From the NCBI GenBank assembly GCA_037482215.1, contig CP148074.1, positions 620,001-684,000 of the forward strand: DNA of 64,000 nucleotides, given 5' to 3'. Source of the DNA: Pseudomonas mendocina (GTDB lineage: Bacteria; Pseudomonadota; Gammaproteobacteria; Pseudomonadales; Pseudomonadaceae). A program made the translations under genes and the position numbers. Positions 38,371 to 47,052 of this stretch are shown in pieces. A model generated the notes under the pieces. It had not been told where the DNA came from. It ran no database searches and was given only the letters and a program-made list of their open reading frames with translations. The first letter of the stretch is position 1. Each line of letters opens with the position of its first letter.

Positions 38371-39045
38371 ATGCAACCCTTCGCCATCGCTCCGTCAATT
38401 CTGTCTGCCGACTTCGCCCGCCTGGGTGAGGATGTGGACAAGGTATTAGCTGCCGGGGCAGACATCGTTCATTTCGATGTAATGGATAACCACTATGTTC
38501 CTAACCTGACCATCGGCCCGATGGTGTGTGCTGCCTTGCGCAAATACGGTGTGACTGCACCGATTGATGTGCACCTGATGGTAAAGCCGGTTGATCGGAT
38601 CATTGGTGACTTCATTGAAGCAGGCGCCACCTACATCACCTTCCACCCGGAAGCCTCCGAGCACATTGATCGCTCGCTGCAACTGGTGCGTGATGGTGGG
38701 TGCAAGTCGGGCTTGGTATTCAACCCAGCGACGCCGCTGGATGTACTCAAGCACGTGATGGATAAGGTCGACATGATCCTGCTGATGAGCGTGAACCCCG
38801 GTTTTGGTGGTCAGAAGTTCATTCCACATACCTTGGAAAAACTCCGTGAGGCCCGCGCCCTGATCGACGCATCCGGTCGCGATATTCGCCTGGAAATCGA
38901 CGGCGGGGTGAATGTGCAGAACATCCGCTCCATCGCTGAAGCTGGCGCTGATACTTTTGTTGCCGGTTCGGCCATTTTTAATCAGCCGGACTACAAAGCC
39001 GTCATCGACAGCATGCGTGCCGAACTGGCTCAGGTGCGTGGGTGA
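38371..39045 (+). CDS. rpe: ribulose-phosphate 3-epimerase
   Basis: Interconverts ribulose-5-phosphate and xylulose-5-phosphate in the pentose-phosphate pathway. The 224-residue TIM barrel starts at ATG 38371 (GAGG upstream). Motifs: '[20 protein letters not shown]', '[17 protein letters not shown]' with the metal His/Asp, '[14 protein letters not shown]' and '[12 protein letters not shown]' with the second catalytic Asp. Six residues readable upstream were rejected. It overlaps gph by 4 bases. Confidence 0.97.
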   Translation: MQPFAIAPSILSADFARLGEDVDKVLAAGADIVHFDVMDNHYVPNLTIGPMVCAALRKYGVTAPIDVHLMVKPVDRIIGDFIEAGATYITFHPEASEHIDRSLQLVRDGGCKSGLVFNPATPLDVLKHVMDKVDMILLMSVNPGFGGQKFIPHTLEKLREARALIDASGRDIRLEIDGGVNVQNIRSIAEAGADTFVAGSAIFNQPDYKAVIDSMRAELAQVRG

Positions 39046-39731
39046 GCCTGCTCAGGCAACTGTTCCAGGGTGAGCTGCCAAAGCTGGTGATGTTCGATCT
39101 GGACGGCACCTTGCTTGACTCGGTGCCCGACCTGGCCGCCGCTGTTGATCGCACCTTGCTGGATCTGGGCCGCCCCGCAGCCGGGGCGGATAAAGTGCGT
39201 AATTGGGTTGGCAACGGTGCCCGCGTATTGGTACGCCGGGCGCTGGCTGACGGTATTGAGCATGACGGTGTGGATGACCAACTGGCCGCCCAGGCGCTGG
39301 AGCTGTTTATGCAGCACTACGCCGAGAGCCATGACTTGTCTCAGGTCTACCCCGGCGTGCAGCAAACACTGGACTGGCTGCGTGAGCAGGATGTTGAGCT
39401 GGCGCTGGTCACCAATAAACCAGAGCGTTTTGTCGCACCGCTGCTGGATCAGAAACAGTTGGGTGGGTACTTCCGCTGGATTATCGGCGGCGATACCTTG
39501 CCCCAGCAGAAGCCTGACCCGGCCGGACTGCTGCATGTGATGAAAATGGCACGGGTTGAGCCAGCCTGTGCATTGTTTGTGGGTGACTCTCGCACTGATG
39601 TGCAAGCTGCTAAGGCCGCCGGTGTGTCCTGTGTTGCGCTGAGCTATGGCTACAACCATGGACGGCCAATCGCTGAAGAGAAGCCTGACGTTGTATTGGA
39701 TTCACTCAGCGGTTTGATGCAGGCACGCTGA
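39042..39731 (+). CDS. gph: phosphoglycolate phosphatase
   Basis: A HAD-family phosphatase that removes 2-phosphoglycolate, 229 residues from GTG 39042 overlapping the rpe stop. Motif I is '[12 protein letters not shown]' (nucleophile Asp), the cap domain follows, motif II '[11 protein letters not shown]', and motif III/IV '[12 protein letters not shown]' and '[16 protein letters not shown]'. The rpe-gph-trpE order is usual in pseudomonads; a hairpin (39743-39777) and a Trp leader lie between gph and trpE. Confidence 0.95.
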   Translation: MSLLRQLFQGELPKLVMFDLDGTLLDSVPDLAAAVDRTLLDLGRPAAGADKVRNWVGNGARVLVRRALADGIEHDGVDDQLAAQALELFMQHYAESHDLSQVYPGVQQTLDWLREQDVELALVTNKPERFVAPLLDQKQLGGYFRWIIGGDTLPQQKPDPAGLLHVMKMARVEPACALFVGDSRTDVQAAKAAGVSCVALSYGYNHGRPIAEEKPDVVLDSLSGLMQAR

Positions 39732-39742
39732 AGTATCTGTTT

Positions 39743-39777
39743 GCAGGGCATGTGGGTTGATTCAACCCCAGCCCTGC
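39743..39777. terminator. large hairpin between gph and trpE leader
   Basis: Nested stems GCAGGGC / GCCCTGC (39743-39749, 39771-39777) and GGGTTG / CAACCC (39754-39759, 39763-39768) close over an ATT loop, forming an almost continuous 13-pair hairpin 12 bases after the gph stop. It lacks a T run. It probably ends rpe-gph transcription or protects its 3' end. Confidence 0.6.
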
Positions 39778-39864
39778 GCTAGTGTGGCCAAACCATTCCC
39801 GCCTGAATAAAAAGAGAGTTTCGTGGTGGTTGTTATCTGCAAGCGCTGGTCCGCCGGAATCAGT

Positions 39865-39909
39865 ATGAACATCATCAAGGCTTTAGCCCGTTGGCGCTGG
39901 CGCCACTGA
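39865..39909 (+). CDS. trpE leader peptide with two Trp codons
   Basis: A 14-codon open frame (MNIIKALARWRWRH) 69 bases before trpE, with Trp codons at positions 10 and 12. CCGGAA lies 7 bases upstream of its ATG. The two Trp codons sit inside a hairpin TGGCGC / GCGCCA (39892-39905). Attenuation of trpE has been reported in P. putida, and this peptide fits that scheme. No standard T-run terminator is visible before trpE; the nearest candidate is GCCGT / ACGGC (about 39923-39936), so the exact mechanism is unclear. Confidence 0.75.
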   Translation: MNIIKALARWRWRH

Positions 39910-39978
39910 ATATGATTCTGGCCGTATAGACGGCACGCTCGCACACAACCGTTTTAACCTCATGCCACGAGGCTGATC

Positions 39979-41460
39979 ATGACCCGCGAAGAATTTCAGC
40001 GCCTAGCCGCAGAAGGCTATAACCGTATTCCTGTTGCCTGCGAATCCCTGGTGGATTTCGACACGCCGCTGTCCATTTATCTGAAGTTGGCCGACGAGCC
40101 CAACACCTACCTGCTTGAGTCTGTGCAAGGCGGGGAGAAGTGGGGGCGTTACTCGATCATCGGCCTGCCAGCCCGTACCGTGCTGCGTGCTCATGATCAT
40201 GATGTGCGCATCACCGTAGATGGCATCGAAACTGAACGCCACCAGTGCGAAGACCCATTGGCGTTCGTTGAGCAGTTCAAGGACCGCTACAAGGTCCCGA
40301 CCCTGTCGGGCTTGCCGCGCTTCAACGGTGGTTTGGTGGGCTACTTTGGTTACGACAGTGTGCGCTATGTCGAAACCAAACTGGCTGGTGGTGCAAACAC
40401 GGATACGCTGGGCACCCCAGACATCCTGCTGATGGTCTCGGACGCCGTCGTCGTATTCGATAACCTGGCCGGTAAGATGCACGCCATTGTGTTGGTAGAC
40501 CCGGCTGAAGACAACGCGTTGGAAAACGGCCAGGCGCGCTTGCAGGAAATCCTGCACAAGTTGCGTCAGCCGATCACGCCGCGCTTGGGTGTAGACCTGT
40601 CTGCCCCGCTGGCAGCGGAGCCGGATTTCGTGTCCAGCTTCAAGCGTGATGACTACGAAAACGCCGTCAAAGCGATTAAGGAGTACATCCTCGCCGGTGA
40701 CTGCATGCAGGTGGTGATTTCCCAGCGCATGTCGATCCCGTTCAAGGCAGCTCCAATCGACCTGTACCGTGCACTGCGTTGCATCAACCCGACGCCGTAC
40801 ATGTACTTCTTCAACTTCGGCGACTTCCATGTGGTTGGCAGCTCGCCGGAAGTGCTGGTTCGTCTGGAAGACGGCTTGGTCACCGTGCGTCCTATCGCAG
40901 GTACCCGTCCGCGCGGAGCCAACGAAGAGGCCGATCTGGCCTTGGAAGAAGATTTGCTGTCGGATGCCAAAGAGATCGCCGAGCACCTGATGCTGATCGA
41001 CTTGGGCCGCAACGATGTGGGCCGTGTTGCCAGCACCGGCAGCGTGAAAGTCACCGAGAAAATGGTGATTGAGCGTTATTCCAACGTGATGCACATCGTC
41101 TCCAACGTCACCGGCCAGCTCAAGCCTGAGTTGACTGCTATGGATGCGCTGCGAGCGATTCTCCCGGCGGGTACGCTTTCTGGTGCGCCGAAAATTCGCG
41201 CCATGGAAATCATCGACGAGCTGGAGCCGGTTAAGCGTGGCGTTTACGGCGGCGCTGTGGGCTATCTGGCCTGGAACGGCAACATGGACACCGCCATTGC
41301 CATCCGTACCGCCGTGATCAAAGACGGCGAGCTGCATGTGCAAGCGGGGGCCGGCATTGTGGCTGACTCGGTTCCGGCCTTGGAATGGGAAGAAACCCTG
41401 AACAAACGCCGCGCCATGTTCCGTGCTGTCGCACTGGCAGAACAGAGCATCAAGGGCTGA
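39979..41460 (+). CDS. trpE: anthranilate synthase component I
   Basis: Converts chorismate to anthranilate with ammonia supplied by TrpG. The 493-residue protein has the Trp-binding LLES motif near residue 48 ('[19 protein letters not shown]'), which makes feedback inhibition likely, and the C-terminal chorismate-binding domain with '[20 protein letters not shown]', '[15 protein letters not shown]' and '[20 protein letters not shown]'. It is separated from its partner genes trpGDC by about 10 kb. It ends 5 bases before the stop of the convergent LysR gene. Confidence 0.97.
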   Translation: MTREEFQRLAAEGYNRIPVACESLVDFDTPLSIYLKLADEPNTYLLESVQGGEKWGRYSIIGLPARTVLRAHDHDVRITVDGIETERHQCEDPLAFVEQFKDRYKVPTLSGLPRFNGGLVGYFGYDSVRYVETKLAGGANTDTLGTPDILLMVSDAVVVFDNLAGKMHAIVLVDPAEDNALENGQARLQEILHKLRQPITPRLGVDLSAPLAAEPDFVSSFKRDDYENAVKAIKEYILAGDCMQVVISQRMSIPFKAAPIDLYRALRCINPTPYMYFFNFGDFHVVGSSPEVLVRLEDGLVTVRPIAGTRPRGANEEADLALEEDLLSDAKEIAEHLMLIDLGRNDVGRVASTGSVKVTEKMVIERYSNVMHIVSNVTGQLKPELTAMDALRAILPAGTLSGAPKIRAMEIIDELEPVKRGVYGGAVGYLAWNGNMDTAIAIRTAVIKDGELHVQAGAGIVADSVPALEWEETLNKRRAMFRAVALAEQSIKG

Positions 41461-41464
41461 TCAC

Positions 41465-42379
41465 TTAGATCAGCGTTTGACGCCAGCGCTGTGCGGAAGT
41501 CTTCAACTGGTTTTTCAACCACTGATTGAAGGCTTCCACGCTCGGCCGCTGACTTTTCTCCGGCGTGCTGATCAAGTAATAGCCGCGCAGTGAATCAATG
41601 GCGATGTCGAAGGGGCTGACCAATAGCCCCTGAGCCAAGGCATCGCCGCTGAGCAAATTATCCCCCATAGCCACACCTTGCCCTGCAATACAGGCCGCTT
41701 GGGCGCAGTTGGCATCGTCAAACACCACACCACTGTGCTGTTCTAAATCCAGGTGCTTAGCCCGGGCGGCATTCAGCCAGACACGCCAGTCACTGTGATC
41801 ATTCATATGCAATAACGGGAAGCGGCTGAGGTCGTGTACGGATTTGAGCCCGCCCAACGCGTGGATCAGGCGCGGGCTGCATACCGGGAAGAAACGCAGC
41901 GGCACAATCGGCTCCACCTGCATGTTTGGCCAGTCGCCAATGCCGTAGGCAATAAACAGATCAGCCTGGCTATTGCTGACATCATCCGGGCTGCGCGGTG
42001 AGATCAGTTGCAGTTGTACCTGTGGAAACTGTCGAACAAAGTCGCCGATATGCTGACACAGCCAGTAACTGGCAAAGCCAGGGGGGCAACTAACGGTCAG
42101 TCGTCCGCCGACGCTAATGCTGTCGATACTTCGCCCCGCTTCTTCCAGTGCGTTGAGTATCCGGTGTACGTCTCGAGCATAGCGCTCACCCGCACTGGTC
42201 AGGACAATCCCTCGGCCCTGACGCTCAGTCAAGGTGAAGCCCAAGCTGTTTTCGAGGCTACTGATCTGGTGGCTGATGGCGCTGCGGGTCAGGCTTAACT
42301 CATCGGCTGCGGCAGAGACGCTGCCCAGCCGGGCAATGGCATCCAGTGCGCGCAGGGCGGTCATGGAGGGTAAGCGCAT
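41465..42379 (-). CDS. LysR-family regulator (GcvA-like) of the catabolic cluster
   Basis: A 304-residue LysR-type transcription factor. The winged helix-turn-helix is at about 5-65 ('MTALRALDAIARLGSVSAAA', 'LTRSAISHQISSLENSLGFT'), and the ligand-binding domain of the GcvA/AmpR type follows ('GGRLTVSCPPGFASYWL', 'PVCSPRLIHALGGL'). It is divergent from the amidohydrolase gene over 198 bases. A motif TATTTTCACCGA lies just upstream of it (42394-42405, minus orientation) and recurs before both forward transcription units, so it probably controls the cluster and itself. The inducer is unknown; an amino acid or guanidino compound is inferred. Confidence 0.88.
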   Translation of the reverse strand: MRLPSMTALRALDAIARLGSVSAAADELSLTRSAISHQISSLENSLGFTLTERQGRGIVLTSAGERYARDVHRILNALEEAGRSIDSISVGGRLTVSCPPGFASYWLCQHIGDFVRQFPQVQLQLISPRSPDDVSNSQADLFIAYGIGDWPNMQVEPIVPLRFFPVCSPRLIHALGGLKSVHDLSRFPLLHMNDHSDWRVWLNAARAKHLDLEQHSGVVFDDANCAQAACIAGQGVAMGDNLLSGDALAQGLLVSPFDIAIDSLRGYYLISTPEKSQRPSVEAFNQWLKNQLKTSAQRWRQTLI

Positions 42380-42393
42380 GGGCTCAAATCTGT

Positions 42394-42405
42394 TCGGTGA
42401 AAATA
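42394..42405 (-). promoter_or_regulatory. core motif copy C, upstream of LysR gene
   Basis: TATTTTCACCGA on the minus strand, 15 bases before the LysR start. It matches the core of the 33-base elements at 42429-42461 and 45297-45329 (TATCTCACCAA and TATTTCACCGA). Its position suggests autoregulation. Confidence 0.4.
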
Positions 42406-42428
42406 TCTGAACAGTAGCGACTAAATAA

Positions 42429-42461
42429 TTCGATTGTTGTGTGTTTTATCTCACCAATACT
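42429..42461 (+). promoter_or_regulatory. 33-base element A, upstream of amidohydrolase
   Basis: Begins TTCGATTGTTG and ends TCACCAATACT. It matches element B at 45297-45329 in 27 of 33 positions. It contains ATTG...CAAT as inverted half-sites and an ATACT that could be part of a -10 box. It lies 116 bases before the amidohydrolase start, in the divergent LysR-gene promoter region. Confidence 0.55.
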
Positions 42462-42577
42462 AGGCCCTAGAGCGCTTCGGTCTGGATGTGTTGAGCACTT
42501 CACGTTCCTGGCCGCAGCGCGTTGATCAATAGCGCTGTTGTGCCGTGACACAACGGCCTGTGCCGGTGAGGTATTCC

Positions 42578-44293
42578 ATGTCCGTATCCCACGCTTCGGC
42601 TTTGCCTGCCGATCTGCTGCTGATTAATGGCCGTATTTATACGGTTGAGGATCAGCACCCCTGGGCCGAAGCGGTGGCCGTACGCGATGGCCGCTTTGTG
42701 GCGGTGGGCAGTAACAGTGACGTGTTGATTTGGCAGGGGCCGAAGACCCAAGTGGTCGATCTGCGTGGACGTTTTGTGATGCCCGGCCTGTATGACATGC
42801 ACACCCATCCGGACTTGAAGCTAGCGCCGGGCTATGCCGGGTACTTGGACGTAGGCAGTGAAGACCCCACGGTCGAGCGGGTGGAGCAGGCCATTCTCGA
42901 CTACTGCGCAGAGCATCCCGGAGATGGCTGGGTGTACGGACAATACTTCGTGCGTTATCGCTTCAAGCAGGCGGGGTTGGTGCCGGGGCGCGAGTGGTTG
43001 GACTCCGTCGTAGCAGACCGCCCGGTGGCGATCCTCGATCGCTCCTGGGGCTGCATGATGGTCAACTCCAAAGCGCTGGAGCTGGCGGGGATTGATGCCG
43101 ATACGGTCGATCCGCGCCACGGCTATATCGAACGCGACAGTTTTAGCGGCGAGCCCACCGGCATTCTGGTGGATGGCGCCTATGCGCTGATTCACGCGGC
43201 AATGCCGCCGACGCCCCTGGCCGCATTGATTCGGGCCTACCGCGAAGGCGTCTGGCTACAGAGTTCGATGGGCGTGGTGGGCAGTAAATATGTGCATGTC
43301 TGCGAGCACCGCCTGAATGCTCTGCGGAGTATTGATCAGGCCGGTGAGTTGTCGGTGCGCATCGAAGCGGCGATCAGTTGGCAGGACGATATCTTCCCGG
43401 TGAAGCGCCGCTGGGAGTTGCTCAGCGGCGAGCGCCACTTCTATCGCAGTGCCCGCTTGAACGCCAACGCGGTGAAGTTCCACTTTGACGGCACCCATGA
43501 GTCGCGCTCCTCATTCCTGTCCAGCCCCTGGCCGGGCGAGCAGAGCTGGCGCGGCCACCTCAACCTGACCCCGGAGCATCTGCTGGACATGCTGGTGGAT
43601 ATGGATCGCCGGGGTATCCGGGTGATCGCCCACTGCACCGGTGATGGTGCATCGGATGTGTTCCTCAATGCAGTGGCCCTGACCCGGCAGATCAACGGCG
43701 AAAGCGGTGTGCGCCACCAGTGTGCTCACAGCACGACATTGCTCGATGCCAACCTCGGTCGTTTTGCTGAACTGAATGTGGTGGCGGAATTCTCACCGGT
43801 AGGTTGGTATCCCTCGGCATTTGCCAATGCCCGCAGCGTGTTCGGCGAACAGCGCATGCAGCGCGCTTATAACTTTAAGGGCGTGTTGGCGCACGGCGGG
43901 GTGGCGGTGATGGGTACCGACTGGCCTGTCTCCAGTATCAATCCGTGGATCGGTTTTGAGGCCATGCTGACCCGCGCCAACCCGTTCGGCGATGTGCCTG
44001 GGCATTTTTACGGCGAGCCCATCAGCCTTGAGCAGGCAATGCGAGTGATGACCATCAACGGTGCTTGGAGCATGGGCATAGAGCAGAGTGCGGGCTCAAT
44101 CAGAGTGGGTAAGTCAGCTGACCTGATTGTGCTGGACCGTGATCTGTTCAGTCAGCCGGCCCAGGGTTTTGTGCAGGCCACGCAGGTGGAGCTGACGCTG
44201 TTGGAAGGGCAGTTCACCTGGGATCGCCATGGCGAATTGGATGCCACACAACAGAGGGCGCTATGGCGCAAGGAGGTACCCGATGTTTTGTGA
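42578..44293 (+). CDS. amidohydrolase family 3 (YtcJ/NfdA-like) metal-dependent hydrolase
   Basis: A 571-residue protein of the amidohydrolase superfamily, type 3. The metal-binding HxH is at His75 and His77 ('LYDMHTHPD'); later ligands are likely the His in 'VIAHCTGDGASD' and 'RHQCAHSTTL', and the catalytic Asp in 'AVMGTDWPVSSINP'. The N- and C-terminal ends form the usual composite beta domain ('LLINGRIYTVEDQHPWAEAV', 'GKSADLIVLDRDLF'). Relatives include N-substituted formamide deformylases, so release of an amine from an N-acyl compound is possible. ATG 42578 (GTGAGG upstream) was chosen over GTG 42545. It overlaps the CobW-type GTPase gene by 11 bases. The substrate is not known. Confidence 0.82.
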   Translation: MSVSHASALPADLLLINGRIYTVEDQHPWAEAVAVRDGRFVAVGSNSDVLIWQGPKTQVVDLRGRFVMPGLYDMHTHPDLKLAPGYAGYLDVGSEDPTVERVEQAILDYCAEHPGDGWVYGQYFVRYRFKQAGLVPGREWLDSVVADRPVAILDRSWGCMMVNSKALELAGIDADTVDPRHGYIERDSFSGEPTGILVDGAYALIHAAMPPTPLAALIRAYREGVWLQSSMGVVGSKYVHVCEHRLNALRSIDQAGELSVRIEAAISWQDDIFPVKRRWELLSGERHFYRSARLNANAVKFHFDGTHESRSSFLSSPWPGEQSWRGHLNLTPEHLLDMLVDMDRRGIRVIAHCTGDGASDVFLNAVALTRQINGESGVRHQCAHSTTLLDANLGRFAELNVVAEFSPVGWYPSAFANARSVFGEQRMQRAYNFKGVLAHGGVAVMGTDWPVSSINPWIGFEAMLTRANPFGDVPGHFYGEPISLEQAMRVMTINGAWSMGIEQSAGSIRVGKSADLIVLDRDLFSQPAQGFVQATQVELTLLEGQFTWDRHGELDATQQRALWRKEVPDVL

Positions 44294-45278
44294 GGCGCGG
44301 ATACCGGAGTCGGTCTCTGTCACCTTGATTAGCGGATTTCTCGGTGCCGGAAAAACCACTTTGCTCAATCACCTGCTGACTCATGTACAGGGGCAACGCT
44401 TAGCGGTATTGGTGAATGATTTTGGCGCCATCAATATCGACAGTGAGCTGATTGTGCAGCAGAGCCAGAGCATGTTGACCCTGGCCAATGGCTGCATGTG
44501 TTGCACCATTGAAAGTGACCTGATTGCGCAGCTGGAAGAGTTGCTTGGCCCGGATGGGCCGCAGCCGGAGCGCTTGCTCATTGAGGCCAGCGGGCTGTCC
44601 AGCCCACAGAAAATTGCCAGCACCCTGCGTTATCCACAGTTCCGTCAGCGCCTGCACATCGACGCCATCATCACCTTGGTGGATGCAGAGCACTACGCCC
44701 AGCTGCCGGAATCCATGGCGGCGCTGGCGCAGGAGCAGTTGGACGTGGCGGACATCATCGTGCTGAACAAGGTTGATCGGGTTACATCCAGTCAACTAAG
44801 CCAGCTCAAGCAGCATTGGCTGTACCCCGGAGCACGCATCATCGAAAGTCGTTACGCCGCTGTAGCTCCGGAATTATTGCTGGGCTATGGCGGCAGTACG
44901 TTCGGCCGCTCGCTCAGGCCGGTTGCTTCATCTGTTCATGCCGAGCAGTTCGTTTCCCACAGCTTCGAGACGCCGCGTTTGTTTCGTCTGGCGCCCTTGC
45001 GTCGCCTATTACGGCGCCTGCCTGAAGGTATCTATAGAGCGAAAGGTGTCCTTCGGTTGGAGGGATATCCGGACCGGCGCTGCTTGTTGCATCTCGTAGG
45101 GATGCGCAGCGAGTTGACTTTGGATCGGCCAGCGCATGGCGTGCCTGAACACAGCCAACTGGTACTGATTGGATTGCGTGGGGCGATGGATCCCGAGCGC
45201 CTGAGAGCCAGTCTGTTGGGCTGTCTGGTGCCTGAAGTTACGCACGGTGAGCCGGTTGCAATTGGTGAATTTGACTAA
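44283..45278 (+). CDS. CobW/COG0523 family GTPase (metal chaperone type)
   Basis: A 331-residue G3E-family GTPase with Walker A 'LISGFLGAGKTTLLNHLL' (about 14-31), the metal-binding CxCC in 'ANGCMCCTIES' (about 64-74), 'LIEASGLSSP' and the guanine-specificity 'VLNKVDRV', followed by the CobW_C domain. Such proteins deliver or guard metals for partner enzymes. Start ATG 44283 has a perfect AAGGAGG seven bases upstream and lies inside the end of the amidohydrolase gene. That tight coupling suggests it services the metal site of the amidohydrolase. Confidence 0.88.
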   Translation: MFCEARIPESVSVTLISGFLGAGKTTLLNHLLTHVQGQRLAVLVNDFGAINIDSELIVQQSQSMLTLANGCMCCTIESDLIAQLEELLGPDGPQPERLLIEASGLSSPQKIASTLRYPQFRQRLHIDAIITLVDAEHYAQLPESMAALAQEQLDVADIIVLNKVDRVTSSQLSQLKQHWLYPGARIIESRYAAVAPELLLGYGGSTFGRSLRPVASSVHAEQFVSHSFETPRLFRLAPLRRLLRRLPEGIYRAKGVLRLEGYPDRRCLLHLVGMRSELTLDRPAHGVPEHSQLVLIGLRGAMDPERLRASLLGCLVPEVTHGEPVAIGEFD

Positions 45279-45296
45279 ACGATGAGGCGAATTCTT

Positions 45297-45329
45297 TTCG
45301 ATTGTTGCCGTTTTTATTTCACCGATACT
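45297..45329 (+). promoter_or_regulatory. 33-base element B, upstream of AruI-like gene
   Basis: Begins TTCGATTGTTG and ends TCACCGATACT, matching element A in 27 of 33 positions. It lies 76 bases before the AruI-like start in a 127-base gap after the GTPase gene, so it likely carries a second promoter of the same regulon. Confidence 0.55.
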
Positions 45330-45405
45330 GGCTGTGCAACGTAACGCTGGCTGGCCTGAAAAGCCCGAGCCAGAGCCTCTACGCAAACAATAATGAGGTG
45401 CGCGA

Positions 45406-47010
45406 ATGATCAGTTGTGCCCAAGCCCTGGTGAAATTGCTGGAAGCCTATGAGGTGGACTCGGTATTCGGCATCCCAGGCGTCCACACCCTTGAGTTGTA
45501 CCGGGCGCTGCATGGCAGCAGCTTGCGGCATGTCAGCCCCCGGCATGAGCAAGGTGCGGGTTTTATGGCTGACGGTTACGCACGGGTCAGTGGCAAGCCC
45601 GGGGTGTGCTTCATCATCACTGGGCCGGGTATGACCAATATTCTCACCGCGATGGGCCAAGCCTACGCGGACTCCATACCGATGCTGGTGATCTCAACCA
45701 GCTTGCGCCGCGAACATCAGCATCTGGGGCACGGCCACCTGCATGAAATGCCGAACCAACAGGCGCTGGTGGCGGGTGTTTGTGCGTTTAGCCATAGCGT
45801 TCAATGTCCGTCGCAGTTACCAGAGGTACTGGCCCGAGCCTTTGCCCTGTTCTCCTGTGATCGTCCGCGTCCAGTGCACATTGAAATTCCATTGGACGTG
45901 CTGGCCATGTCCGCCGCAAACATTGATCTCAAGCCGAGGGCATTGCCCAGACCTCCGCAACCGGCTGCGTTGGATTTGATCAAGGCCGTTGCACTGTTGG
46001 ATGAAAGTGAAAAACCGCTGATCCTCGCCGGAGGTGGTGCGCGCCATGTGGGGGCTCTGCTCGATGACTTGGCTATGCGATTGTGTGCCCCGGTGGCATT
46101 GACCACCAACGCCCGTGGTCTGCTGCCTATCGGTCACCCATTGCTATTAGATGGTGTTATGTCGGGTGCACATGGCCGCGAGTTACTGGATGAGGCCGAT
46201 GTGGTACTGGCTGTAGGCACTGAACTGGGAGAAACCGACTACGACTTTTTCGGTCATGGGCCTTTATCGTTCAAGGGCAAACTGATTCGTGTGGATATCG
46301 ACCCACAACAGGCGTTGGGATTGCATCCGGCAGATGTAAGCTTGGTCGGCGATGCGATGTCCGCCTTGCAGGTGCTGCTGAACTCGGTCGCCAATCACTC
46401 ACGAAGTGGTGAGTGGGCAATGTCATCCGTACGCCGTGTTAATACGGCAGAGCGCGAGAGCTGGACGCCTCGTCAACAGACTCTGCAAGCGGTGCTGAAC
46501 TGTCTGCGTGACGGTCTGCCGCAACCGGTGCTGGTGGGGGACTCCACTCAGCCCGTCTATCAAGGCGCCCTCGGTTACCGGGCATCGCAGGTTAATAGTT
46601 GGTTCAATGCGGGAACAGGATTTGGCACGTTGGGCTATGCCCTGCCAGCAGCCGTTGGCGCCAAGCTGGGAGCGCCAGAGCAGCAGGTGGTGGCGATCAT
46701 CGGCGATGGCGGCCTGCAGTTTTCCAGTGCTGAGTTGTTATCCGCGCGCGAGGCAGGCGTCGGCCTGCTGATTGTGCTCTGGAACAACCAGTGTTACGGC
46801 GAAATACGCGACTACATGCAGGCCCGGCAGGTGCCGCCGTTGGGCGTTGATATCCTGACTCCAGACTTTTCCGCGCTGGCAGCTGCTTATGGCATTCATT
46901 ACCACTGCCTGAACAACCTACCGCAATTACGCCAGTTACTGCCGCAGTTGGCCGCTACGGCTGACGTGCACCTGCTTGAACTATCAGCACAAGATTGGCT
47001 GGCGGCTTGA
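45406..47010 (+). CDS. aruI: ThDP-dependent 2-ketoarginine decarboxylase-like enzyme (AruI-like)
   Basis: A 534-residue thiamine-diphosphate enzyme of the acetolactate-synthase/benzoylformate-decarboxylase type. Catalytic Glu48 is in 'RHVSPRHEQGAGFMADGYAR'; the ThDP/Mg motif begins GDGG at 433-436 and ends 'IVLWNNQCYGE'. From memory the N-terminal third closely follows P. aeruginosa AruI, the 5-guanidino-2-oxopentanoate decarboxylase of the arginine transaminase pathway, which yields 4-guanidinobutyraldehyde. The AruH-like transaminase in the same operon supports this. A closely related 2-keto acid decarboxylase is the main alternative. ATG 45406 with GAGGTG upstream. Confidence 0.78.
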   Translation: MISCAQALVKLLEAYEVDSVFGIPGVHTLELYRALHGSSLRHVSPRHEQGAGFMADGYARVSGKPGVCFIITGPGMTNILTAMGQAYADSIPMLVISTSLRREHQHLGHGHLHEMPNQQALVAGVCAFSHSVQCPSQLPEVLARAFALFSCDRPRPVHIEIPLDVLAMSAANIDLKPRALPRPPQPAALDLIKAVALLDESEKPLILAGGGARHVGALLDDLAMRLCAPVALTTNARGLLPIGHPLLLDGVMSGAHGRELLDEADVVLAVGTELGETDYDFFGHGPLSFKGKLIRVDIDPQQALGLHPADVSLVGDAMSALQVLLNSVANHSRSGEWAMSSVRRVNTAERESWTPRQQTLQAVLNCLRDGLPQPVLVGDSTQPVYQGALGYRASQVNSWFNAGTGFGTLGYALPAAVGAKLGAPEQQVVAIIGDGGLQFSSAELLSAREAGVGLLIVLWNNQCYGEIRDYMQARQVPPLGVDILTPDFSALAAAYGIHYHCLNNLPQLRQLLPQLAATADVHLLELSAQDWLAA

Positions 47011-47052
47011 CCAGTCGCTGAGGCACTTCATCAAAAACAAGGAGACATGCCC

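Noticed and set aside
40003..41343. A 446-codon minus-strand frame opposite trpE
   Set aside because: Antisense shadow; composition is rich in His, Gln and Val as expected from reading trpE backwards.
41456..41473. CTGATC / GATCAG repeat between trpE and the LysR gene as a terminator
   Set aside because: The 6-base stem overlaps the ends of both coding regions and lacks a T run; it is too weak to call.
47047..47052. ATG 47047 as the start of the ABC ATPase
   Set aside because: It is only two bases from the GGAG ribosome site, whereas ATG 47053 has the normal 8-base spacing.
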